This document shows positions 9,563 through 17,265 of a stretch of DNA of 64,000 nt, piece by piece. The notes under the pieces were generated by a model. It was not told the DNA's origin and searched no databases. It saw only the letters and a list, made by a program, of their open reading frames with translations. The DNA comes from Burkholderiaceae bacterium (GTDB lineage: Bacteria > Pseudomonadota > Gammaproteobacteria > Burkholderiales > Burkholderiaceae). How positions within the stretch are numbered: position 1 is the first letter of the stretch; every line of letters begins with the position of its first letter. The stretch spans positions 186,001-250,000 of the forward strand of contig JAGTRK010000004.1 of NCBI GenBank assembly GCA_018261955.1, read 5' to 3'. The position numbers and the translations under genes are program-made.

Positions 9563-10882
9563 TTACATCAGCCACACACTGAGGGTGTACAAGCCCAAAC
9601 CAATCAATCCACCAATCAATGTGCCATTGATGCGGATGTATTGTAAATCATTGCCGATGCCTTCTTCGAGCGCGTCGTTCAAACGCTCTTTACTCCACGC
9701 GTTCAGTTGCGTCGTCATCCAAGCACGAACGGTTTCCTGTTGCGTATCCAACACACGCGCGCTAATGTGGGCAGCGGCATCGGTCAGTTGCGCTCGGCGC
9801 AGCGGTTGTGCGAGTTGATGGCTGAGCGCATCGTGCAAGGTTTGCGCGATGAATTGTACTTGTGGCGTGTTGCCCACACTCATCTCGCCCAACCACGCAT
9901 GGATGCGTTGCCACATTTTGCCCAACCATTCAGCGAACATCGGGTGGCTCAATCCTGCTTGGGCGTTTTTGTACAACCAATCATGCACCTCAGCACGGTC
10001 ATTTAACTGCCGTTGCCAGTCAATGCACTGTGCTGAGAACCACAGATGAATTGGATGTGCCTCATCAGCCAGCACGCGCTCGGCCAAACTTTTCCCGCCC
10101 GCCAAAGCTTTTTCAATCAGCCAGTCATCCAGCCAATCGACCGCTTGCCCTGTCATCGAGGTTTTGATTTTGTCCCACCACGTGGCGTTTTCATCATTGG
10201 CTTTGCGAATGAGTTCAGACAGCCAAGGGCGCACACGCTCCGCCGCATCCTGCCCACTGCAAAAATCATACAAGGCTTGTGCCAAGCGGTTAATCAGCCA
10301 GCGATCTGTATGCTCATTTTGCGCCCACTGAATCAATTTGCCCGCGCCACTGCCCAGTCGCTCACCTGTCGCGTAATCCATGAGGGATTTTTGCCCTGCT
10401 TGCAACCACGCCTCTGGAGCGGTTTGCGGGATTTTTTCGATGACGGCTTGTAACACCGCAGGCACGCGCTCTTGTATCATTGCCACGGTGATGTGTGTTT
10501 GTGCGTAGTCGGCGACACGCTCACCGACTTGGTATTTGCGCACCTGCTCACCAACCATCTGCGCATCGAGAAAATTCGTGCCAATGAAGTTCGCCACGCC
10601 GCGCGCCAACTGTGCCTGCTTGCTTGGTAAAATCGCTGTGTGTGGTAAAGGCACGCCCAAAGGATGACGAAACAAGGCGGTAATCGCAAACCAATCCGCC
10701 AGTCCACCAATACACGCCGCTTCGGCAAAGGCTTTGAGATAACTGACCCACGACCAATCGGGATGCACCTTTTGCAACCACAGCGTCACACCCCAAGTCG
10801 CCACACTGAGCAACAATAACCCCAAAGCCCAGTGACGCACGGGTGGTTTCTTATGAGGGGTGTTCTCGATTTTATCGCACAC
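9563..10882 (-). CDS. DUF445 family membrane protein (YjiN-like)
   Basis: A 439-residue protein of the DUF445 family. There is a membrane segment at about residues 19-36, a glycine-rich second one (CIGGLADWFAITALFRHP, the family signature), a long helical soluble part, and a C-terminal hairpin helix (GTLIGGLIGLGLYTLSVWLM). The function is not established for the family. The start is a GTG with AAGGTG five bases upstream, and it overlaps the end of lnt by 11 bp, so it is translationally coupled to lnt. Confidence 0.85.
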   Translation of the reverse strand: MCDKIENTPHKKPPVRHWALGLLLLSVATWGVTLWLQKVHPDWSWVSYLKAFAEAACIGGLADWFAITALFRHPLGVPLPHTAILPSKQAQLARGVANFIGTNFLDAQMVGEQVRKYQVGERVADYAQTHITVAMIQERVPAVLQAVIEKIPQTAPEAWLQAGQKSLMDYATGERLGSGAGKLIQWAQNEHTDRWLINRLAQALYDFCSGQDAAERVRPWLSELIRKANDENATWWDKIKTSMTGQAVDWLDDWLIEKALAGGKSLAERVLADEAHPIHLWFSAQCIDWQRQLNDRAEVHDWLYKNAQAGLSHPMFAEWLGKMWQRIHAWLGEMSVGNTPQVQFIAQTLHDALSHQLAQPLRRAQLTDAAAHISARVLDTQQETVRAWMTTQLNAWSKERLNDALEEGIGNDLQYIRINGTLIGGLIGLGLYTLSVWLM

Positions 10883-12425
10883 GTTTCACCTTTATCCAAA
10901 ACAGCCAAAAAACAAACAATCCCAACAAAACAAACACCGGCACATTGCCCCAAGCGGCATACAGACTCAAACCCTGATAGGGTTGCACCTGCCAATCGCC
11001 TATGCTTTGCACCTGCGCAGGCAAACGCTGCACCACTGCGCCATCGGGCGCGACGTGGGCACTCACCCCTGTGTTGGTGGCGGTGAGCATGGGGCGCGCC
11101 AATTCCATCGCCCGCACGCGTGACATGGCTAAAAATTGCTCGTGCGCAGCTGAGGTGCGCGCATCACCGAACCAGCCCAAATTGGTCAAATTCACCCAGA
11201 CATTGGGCGCGTGCGCATCCTCGGTATGCCACGCCGCCATTTCCTCACCAAAGACATTTTCGTAGCAAATATTTGCGCCAATACGCACAGCACCCGACGG
11301 GGTTTTTAACTCAAACGGTGTGCGCGACTGACCATAACCATAACCGCCGAGCGGAATATTCATGGCATCGACGAACCACTGAAACCCCCAAGGCACCATT
11401 TCACCAAAGGGCAATAAATGAATTTTGTCATACCGCGCAGGATTCAATACATCACCCGAGCCATCCAACCAGATGCCGCTGTTATAGAAATGACGGTCAT
11501 CCACACCAACACTGCCGATGAGCAGCGCGCGGTTATTTTGCGCCTTTAAGGTATTTTGCACCGCATTTAAACGCTCTTCAGGCGCTTGATTCCACGGATA
11601 CGGCATCATGGTTTCAGGGAAAATCGTCAACTGCGCAGGGCTTTGAATCGCGCTGTTGAGGGCAAAATCCGTCGCGCGCAAAATCTCATCGCGGTCAAAC
11701 TTAATCGTTTGCTCAATATTCGGCTGCACCACGCGCACAGCAATCGGCGCGCCCACGGCTTGTCCCCAATTCACCGCCTGCAACACCCAACCCGACACGC
11801 CGAGCGTCAGCAGCACCATGATGGAGACCACTGCTTGGCGTGTTTGATACGCCAAAGTTCGCTGACGCAAACCCACCCAAAACCACGCCAACACACCACT
11901 GACCATCGCCGCCAACGCGCCGACACCATACACGCCCAACACCGCGAACCAACCTTTGAGCAAGAAATTGTCCACCTGCGCGTACCCCGTCACCAACCAT
12001 GGAAAGCCGCCAAACACATAGCCACGCGCCAACTCTGCACCCAACCACAAGGCAGGCATCGCAATCAAATAATCCGATAATTTTTGCCCCGTGAAAAACC
12101 GCCGCCACAGCCACGCCGCCAGTACATAAAATCCAGCCAAATACGTGCACAACGCCACTATCGCCAGCACCGAGACCACCGTCGGCAAACCACCGATGTC
12201 GTGCATAGAAAAATGCAACCAATATAAACCCGCACAAAACCACGCCAGCGCGAATACAAACATCTGACGCACAGGTTTATCCTCGAGACGCGCCACCGCC
12301 ATCAGTGCCCACGCCAAACTAAGGATTAAAATTTGCAAGCCACCCGATGCCCATGCGGCAAAGGTCTGGGCGTGCGCCACGCCGAGAGCCATCATCAAAC
12401 CGTAGAGTAGCCAACGTTGTTTCAT
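10872..12425 (-). CDS. lnt: Apolipoprotein N-acyltransferase
   Basis: Inner-membrane enzyme that adds the third acyl chain to the N-terminal cysteine of lipoproteins. The 517 residues comprise several N-terminal membrane helices and a periplasmic nitrilase-like domain with the catalytic triad visible as Glu in IFPETMMPYPW, Lys in YDKIHLLPFGE and Cys in GANICYENVFGEE; a last membrane helix is at the C-terminus. ATG at 12425 has AGG five bases upstream and is preferred over a GTG six bases earlier. Expressed with pgeF upstream and the DUF445 gene downstream. Confidence 0.95.
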   Translation of the reverse strand: MKQRWLLYGLMMALGVAHAQTFAAWASGGLQILILSLAWALMAVARLEDKPVRQMFVFALAWFCAGLYWLHFSMHDIGGLPTVVSVLAIVALCTYLAGFYVLAAWLWRRFFTGQKLSDYLIAMPALWLGAELARGYVFGGFPWLVTGYAQVDNFLLKGWFAVLGVYGVGALAAMVSGVLAWFWVGLRQRTLAYQTRQAVVSIMVLLTLGVSGWVLQAVNWGQAVGAPIAVRVVQPNIEQTIKFDRDEILRATDFALNSAIQSPAQLTIFPETMMPYPWNQAPEERLNAVQNTLKAQNNRALLIGSVGVDDRHFYNSGIWLDGSGDVLNPARYDKIHLLPFGEMVPWGFQWFVDAMNIPLGGYGYGQSRTPFELKTPSGAVRIGANICYENVFGEEMAAWHTEDAHAPNVWVNLTNLGWFGDARTSAAHEQFLAMSRVRAMELARPMLTATNTGVSAHVAPDGAVVQRLPAQVQSIGDWQVQPYQGLSLYAAWGNVPVFVLLGLFVFWLFWIKVKRVR

Positions 12426-12441
12426 AAACACCTATTAAAAT

Positions 12442-13269
12442 TCACTCAAACCAAATCAAACTCGCCATGCGCCCTGTCACACCATCACGCCGATAGGAGT
12501 AAAACTGTTGCGCGTCCGACACCGTACACAAGCCGCCACCGTGGATATGACTGCCCAATAAGCCTGCCCATTGTAACCGCTGACGCGCCAGCGCATAAAT
12601 ATCGGCTGTGTATTTTTGATCGGGGTTTTGTGCCGTGTTTTGCTCAAGGTTTTGCTTAAACTTTTTCTTAAAGCACGCACGGGTTAAATCCTCTGAAATA
12701 CCCAAAGCCAAGCCTTTTTGAATAAATTCTGCGCGCACCTCAGCCCCCACTTCAAACTGCGCCGCGCCAATCGCTGGCCCCATCCATGCAAGCATGTCGG
12801 CGCGCTGTGCGCCTGCCTCACACATTGCGTGCACGGTGTTTTCTAAAACCCCATTGATCAAACTGCGCCAACCTGCGTGCGCGCCCGCCACCATATTGCC
12901 CTGTCGCGTGGTGAATAAAACAGGCAAGCAGTCGGCAGTCATAATTACTGCGACTCGATTCGGTTCCATGACGAGCACCGCATCGGCTTCAGGAACGCCA
13001 TTGCAATGGGTTTGTGTGCTTGATTGATACACCGCCACACCATGCGTTTGATTGAGCCACAGCGGTTCGGCCGGCAAAATTTCGCGCAACAAGGCGCGGT
13101 TGTGCATCACTGCTGACGCATCATCACCCACGTGGGTGGCGAGGTTAAAATCATCAAATGGCGCAAGGCTCACGCCTTTTTGACCCTTAATCTGTGTCGT
13201 GCGCGTGGTTGTAAAAGCGTGAACGTTGGGCGGGCTTGTCCAGTCGAGGGTGATGATGTTTTTCAACAT
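12442..13269 (-). CDS. pgeF: Peptidoglycan editing factor / YfiH laccase-domain protein
   Basis: Cytosolic 275-residue protein of the YfiH/PgeF family (multicopper polyphenol oxidase domain). Members remove wrongly incorporated serine from UDP-MurNAc-tripeptide in E. coli, and some have purine nucleoside phosphorylase activity. The metal-site residues are visible: His in NQTHGVAVYQ, Cys in MTADCLPVLF and His in AGAHAGWRSL. It lies 12-17 bp before lnt and downstream of rluD on the same strand, the usual rluD-pgeF order of betaproteobacteria. Confidence 0.92.
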   Translation of the reverse strand: MLKNIITLDWTSPPNVHAFTTTRTTQIKGQKGVSLAPFDDFNLATHVGDDASAVMHNRALLREILPAEPLWLNQTHGVAVYQSSTQTHCNGVPEADAVLVMEPNRVAVIMTADCLPVLFTTRQGNMVAGAHAGWRSLINGVLENTVHAMCEAGAQRADMLAWMGPAIGAAQFEVGAEVRAEFIQKGLALGISEDLTRACFKKKFKQNLEQNTAQNPDQKYTADIYALARQRLQWAGLLGSHIHGGGLCTVSDAQQFYSYRRDGVTGRMASLIWFE

Positions 13270-13291
13270 AGATGCCTTTCAAAAAACCTTG

Positions 13292-13388
13292 GTCATTGCG
13301 AATGATGGTTCATCCGTACAGCAATCCACACCTTAATCGTCTTCTTGTTATCGCTGGATTGCTTCGCGGTAAAACCGCTCGCAATGAC
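13292..13388. repeat. Near-palindromic dispersed repeat (MITE-like)
   Basis: A 97-bp element between pgeF and rluD. It is bounded by GTCATTGCGA and TCGCAATGAC and has internal inverted GCAATCCA / TGGATTGC, so the two halves can fold on each other. The termini are shared with the repeats at 5417-5516. No coding capacity. Confidence 0.7.
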
Positions 13389-13417
13389 GTGATTGGATAA
13401 CGCTAAAAGCATACTCA

Positions 13418-14524
13418 TCACTCCGCCAATAAGGCTTCCATTTCCATATCCGCATCGGGCAGTGGCAAGTCATCCACGCCCATATGTGCCAATAACGCCA
13501 CCATGTCCTCTGGCAATTCGCACTGCCAACTCATATATTCACCCGTACGTGGATGGATTAAGCCCAGTTGATACGCATGTAAGGCTTGGCGGTTGAATCC
13601 CTGCTCACCGACTACGTCTTTGGCAATGCTGCCGATGCTACGACGGGCACCACGCTTTTCGCCATACACAGGGTCGCCAACCAATGGAAAACCTTTGTGT
13701 TGCATGTGCACGCGAATTTGATGCGTGCGTCCTGATTCGAGTTGGCAGACCGCAATAGAGTAGGGTTTTTGCTGAAATTTCCAATAGCCCATGCTTTGAT
13801 AATGCGTGCGCGCAGGTTTGCCACTTTGCCCGATCAGCACCGCCATTTTTAGTCGGTCTTGTGGACTGCGGCCAATGCCCGCGTCTATCGTGCCAAAGGC
13901 ATCGAGTTCACCTTGCACGATGGCAATATAGCGGCGTTTGACGGTACGCGCTTGCAACTGACGTACGAGGTCGATTTGCGCCATCACGGTTTTTGCCACC
14001 ACCATCAGTCCAGAAGTGTCTTTGTCCAGTCGATGGACAATGCCCGCGCGTGGTACTTGCGAAATGTCGGGATAGGCGAACAACAGCCCGTTGAGCAAAG
14101 TGCCTTCCCAATTGCCACTGCCTGGGTGCACCACCAGACCCGCAGGTTTGTTGAGCACCAAAATATCATCGTCCTCATACACAATGTTCAACGGCACTTC
14201 CTGCGCAGTGTAAGCCTTCATCTCATCCGAGGCTTGCGGCTGCACATTGAGTACATCATGCACATATACAATCCGCCGAGGTGAGGTCTCCACCACGCCG
14301 TTGTACATAACCGCGCCCTCTTTGAGCCATTTTTGCATGCGTGAGCGTGAAAAATCGGGTAAAAGCAAACCCAATGCGGCATCCAAACGCTTGCCGCTGG
14401 CGGTTTCGTCCACGGTCAGTTCAATGGGCTCTAAATTAATCGTATTTAGTGCCAAATCATCATCCCATGCGCTATAATCGTTGCTCAAATCGTTGTCCAA
14501 TTCATTTACAGAAGGTACTGACAT
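13418..14524 (-). CDS. rluD: 23S rRNA pseudouridine synthase RluD
   Basis: Converts U1911, U1915 and U1917 of helix 69 in 23S rRNA to pseudouridine. The 368-residue protein has an acidic N-terminal extension of about 33 residues, an S4 RNA-binding domain (about 34-95, GKRLDAAL..FSRSRMQKWLKEG) and the catalytic domain with the aspartate in GIVHRLDKDTSGLMVVAK. The start is the first ATG close to the conserved region; its codon overlaps the bamD start on the other strand by two bases. The open frame continues another 34 codons into bamD, without homology. Ribosome site is weak (AGGA, 11 bases away). Confidence 0.93.
   Translation of the reverse strand: MSVPSVNELDNDLSNDYSAWDDDLALNTINLEPIELTVDETASGKRLDAALGLLLPDFSRSRMQKWLKEGAVMYNGVVETSPRRIVYVHDVLNVQPQASDEMKAYTAQEVPLNIVYEDDDILVLNKPAGLVVHPGSGNWEGTLLNGLLFAYPDISQVPRAGIVHRLDKDTSGLMVVAKTVMAQIDLVRQLQARTVKRRYIAIVQGELDAFGTIDAGIGRSPQDRLKMAVLIGQSGKPARTHYQSMGYWKFQQKPYSIAVCQLESGRTHQIRVHMQHKGFPLVGDPVYGEKRGARRSIGSIAKDVVGEQGFNRQALHAYQLGLIHPRTGEYMSWQCELPEDMVALLAHMGVDDLPLPDADMEMEALLAE
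14449..14478 (+). promoter_or_regulatory. Predicted sigma-70 promoter of bamD inside rluD
   Basis: A perfect TATAAT at 14473-14478, with a weak -35 (GTGCCA, 14449-14454) 18 bases upstream, sits 44 bases before the bamD start and within the 5' coding part of rluD on the other strand. Confidence 0.55.
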
Positions 14525-15377
14525 GGCTTTATCTATCCTAAAAAATATCACGCACAAAACTGTGCGCTCGGTGATGCTGATGGCTGTTGGCTTTAGCTTA
14601 TTAACAGGCTGTGCCACTAAAGACAAAAATGAATTCGCTGGCTGGAGTGTGGATAAACTCTACACCGAGGGACGCGATCAAATGAATGCGGGTGATTATA
14701 CCCGTTCGGCACTGCTCTTAGAAGCCACGATTGCACAATATCCATTCTCCGCGCAAGCAACACAGGCACAATTGGAATTGCCGTATGTGTATTGGAAAGA
14801 CGAATCCCGCCTCAAAGCACTCGCCGCCGCAGACCGCTTCATCACGCTGAATGGCTCGCACCCGCAACTTGACTACATGTATTACCTCAAAGGCATCATC
14901 AACTATAACAACAACACAAGTTATATTAAAGCCTTAATCACACGCGATGCGGGCAGCAATGCCAGCGATCCGAGAGCAGCGACAGAGGCATTTAATGCGT
15001 TTAAAACCTTGGTCACCAAGTTTCCAAACAGTCGTTACGCGCCCGATGCCCGCAAACGCATGGTTCAATTGGTGAACACCTTGTCTCAACAACAGCTGAA
15101 AATCGCTGAATACTACTACGACCGTGGCGCATATCTTGCCGCCATCAATCGTTCACAAGGCATTCTGAAAAATTTTGACGGCACCCTTTCCGTTGAAAAT
15201 GCGCTGATTATCATGATGCAATCCTACGATAAACTGGGCATGAACGACTTGCGCGACGATACTCGCAAAGTACTGCAAACCAACTTCCCGAACAGCAAGG
15301 GTATTTTGGACGTGCGCGCCACCAGTAAACAATTGGCGAAAACCCAAGAAAAAGTGGATGCCCCCAAACCTCAATAG
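14523..15377 (+). CDS. bamD: Outer membrane protein assembly factor BamD
   Basis: Lipoprotein of 284 residues, essential partner of BamA in beta-barrel insertion into the outer membrane (formerly ComL). The signal peptide ends in the lipobox LLTGC with Cys30 as lipidation site; TPR-like helical repeats follow (LYTEGRDQMNAGDYTRSALLLEATIAQYPFS and later FPNSRYAPDARKRM). The start has AGAAGG seven bases upstream. It is divergent from rluD, with the two ATGs overlapping as CATG, and is followed after five bases by an alpha/beta hydrolase gene. Confidence 0.95.
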   Translation: MALSILKNITHKTVRSVMLMAVGFSLLTGCATKDKNEFAGWSVDKLYTEGRDQMNAGDYTRSALLLEATIAQYPFSAQATQAQLELPYVYWKDESRLKALAAADRFITLNGSHPQLDYMYYLKGIINYNNNTSYIKALITRDAGSNASDPRAATEAFNAFKTLVTKFPNSRYAPDARKRMVQLVNTLSQQQLKIAEYYYDRGAYLAAINRSQGILKNFDGTLSVENALIIMMQSYDKLGMNDLRDDTRKVLQTNFPNSKGILDVRATSKQLAKTQEKVDAPKPQ

Positions 15378-15382
15378 CGCTC

Positions 15383-16246
15383 ATGGTTCAGCACCGCTTA
15401 TTCCCTGCCGCCACGACGCCAGCGCGATTTAATATCGTGCTGGTACACGGGATGGTGGAGCACTCAGGGCGGTATGATGAATTTGCACAATTTTTAGCCC
15501 ATCAGGGCGGCAACGTCATCACCTTTGATCTGCGCGGTCACGGTCATTACAAATCCGCCGACCTAAATGTCTTGGGCAGTTTTGGCAATTTAAATCCCAA
15601 CACCGCGCAACAAATCCTCACGGATATTGAGCAATTATTTGCCTCATTCAAAAACAACCTACCGAATATTTTATTCGGTCACAGCATGGGCTCAACCATC
15701 GCCCTGCGTTACGCGCAAACCCACACAGGTTTGCGCCAATTGATATTGACAGGTGTGCCGTTTCAATCACCTACACAACTATCCATCGCCTATCAAATTG
15801 CTCGTTTAGAACATCACATCAAAGGCGATAAACTTTCCATTTTTGACCGAATTTTCAAGCAATACAACCGAGCGTTCAAACCCACCCAAACTGAATTTGA
15901 TTGGTTGAGCATCAATGCCACCAACGTTCGCAACTACATCAACGACCCATTGTGCGGCTACCCCATATCCACGCGCTACTATCGGGATATGTTTGAATTC
16001 ATGCGCCTGTGTTTTCGCCACGATGAGATTGCAAAAATTGAAAAAGCCACCAGCATACTGGTGGCATGGGGCGCGTCTGATCCGTGCACACAATTTGGTA
16101 AAGGCACACGCGCCTTCATCCAACGACTGCAACGAGCGGGCTTGGCAACTGCGCAAATTGAGTATCCAAATATGCGCCATGAAATTCTCAATGAAGACAA
16201 CCGCGCACAGGTCTATCAAGACATCGCGCGTTTGATTCAGGCTTAA
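15383..16246 (+). CDS. Alpha/beta hydrolase, monoacylglycerol lipase-like
   Basis: A 287-residue serine hydrolase of the Hydrolase_4/lysophospholipase group. The oxyanion motif VLVHGMVEHSGRY, nucleophile elbow FGHSMGS, the acid in WGASDPC and the late His in PNMRHEIL give a complete catalytic triad. No signal peptide is seen, so it is probably cytosolic, acting on monoacylglycerols or lysophospholipids; the exact substrate is unknown. It starts five bases after bamD and probably shares its transcript. Confidence 0.88.
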   Translation: MVQHRLFPAATTPARFNIVLVHGMVEHSGRYDEFAQFLAHQGGNVITFDLRGHGHYKSADLNVLGSFGNLNPNTAQQILTDIEQLFASFKNNLPNILFGHSMGSTIALRYAQTHTGLRQLILTGVPFQSPTQLSIAYQIARLEHHIKGDKLSIFDRIFKQYNRAFKPTQTEFDWLSINATNVRNYINDPLCGYPISTRYYRDMFEFMRLCFRHDEIAKIEKATSILVAWGASDPCTQFGKGTRAFIQRLQRAGLATAQIEYPNMRHEILNEDNRAQVYQDIARLIQA

Positions 16247-16258
16247 TTTTCAAACAAG

Positions 16259-16953
16259 TTAAACGCCCAGCGATTCATTGTTTTTTGAACGTCGCCACGC
16301 ATTCGCACTCGAAAAGCCCGCCGCAATGGCGGCTTTTTCTTGGCTCAAACCCTGCGCACGCCACTGCTCAAACAGCGCATGGCGCAAGGCAATTTGATAG
16401 TCGTGCACGGTCATCCCTGTATGTTGCTTAAAAACCCGTGTGAGGTGGCGCGAACTGACACAGGCTATTTTTGCCAAAGTCATTAAATCGTGCGCCGCAT
16501 CAGGCGCGGCAGCAATCGCGTCTTGTACCCGATGCACCGCTGGGTGCATGTGACTGCGCGCAATCAACCACGGCGAGAGTGCGGCATCGTGGCTGGTTCG
16601 ACGAAAGTACACATTCATGTGGCGCGCCACTTGCAAAGACACCTCCGTGCCAAAACGCTGCGCCAGCCAATACAAAATCACATCAAAGCCCGCCGTCACA
16701 CCCGCGCTGGTTAAAATCGCGCCATCATCGACAAACACACGATTCGCCTCAACCTGTGCGCTCGGATGCTGGTCACGCAAATCATCGAGCAAGTTATGAT
16801 GCGTGGTGCATTTAACGCCTGTGAGTAAGCCCGCTTCACCGAGTAAAAACACGCCCGAGCACACCGTGATGATTTGATGCTGTTGCGGGTCAAATACTCA
16901 ACGTAGTCATTGGACTGGCCATAGATACCGAAGGCAATATGTTTGGTCTGCAT
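16259..16953 (-). pseudogene. Broken GlxA-type (DJ-1/PfpI + AraC) transcriptional regulator
   Basis: The longest part (16259-16864) encodes the second half of a DJ-1/PfpI domain (CSGVFLLGEAGLLTG, ILTSAGVTAGFD) and a full AraC-type helix-turn-helix (ISSRHLTRVFKQHTGMTVHDYQ and FSSANAWRRS). The matching N-terminus, MQTKHIAFGIYGQSND, is at 16953 in another frame; about 85-90 residues between them are absent, and a TGA stands in the second frame just upstream of VFDPQQHQIITVCSG. An internal deletion with a frame change explains this. The remaining reading frame may still make a truncated DNA-binding protein, but the family length of about 310 residues is lost. Confidence 0.75.
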
Positions 16954-17265
16954 TCAATAAAATAAATACCTAATGGAAGTCAAACATAGTTGTCATTTGC
17001 CCTGAATGTGTACTGTTTGAAATTACCACAACCACGCAACAATGCGCTCGCATTTTGGCTTGCGTAGCCGCTAACTCAATTACATGCACATCCAAAAATC
17101 CGCATCGGTGGTAGAAGTATGCAGTAGCAATTCAGTGGCGATAGGAATTTTTTTAGTGGGCAAGCATAGTGGTTTTTCAAAATATTGTGGAACGACTGTT
17201 AGTATAAATAATTGGGCGATGATTCGTCATGAAACCTGCTCATACATTATTGATTTCGGGCTTTG
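16954..17265. other. Intergenic region without recognisable gene
   Basis: About 310 bases between the broken GlxA-type gene and the SEC-C gene. The short open frame at 17084-17269 has no recognisable family, no good ribosome site and overlaps the SEC-C stop. It may be debris from the insertion of the AT-rich SEC-C gene. Confidence 0.4.
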
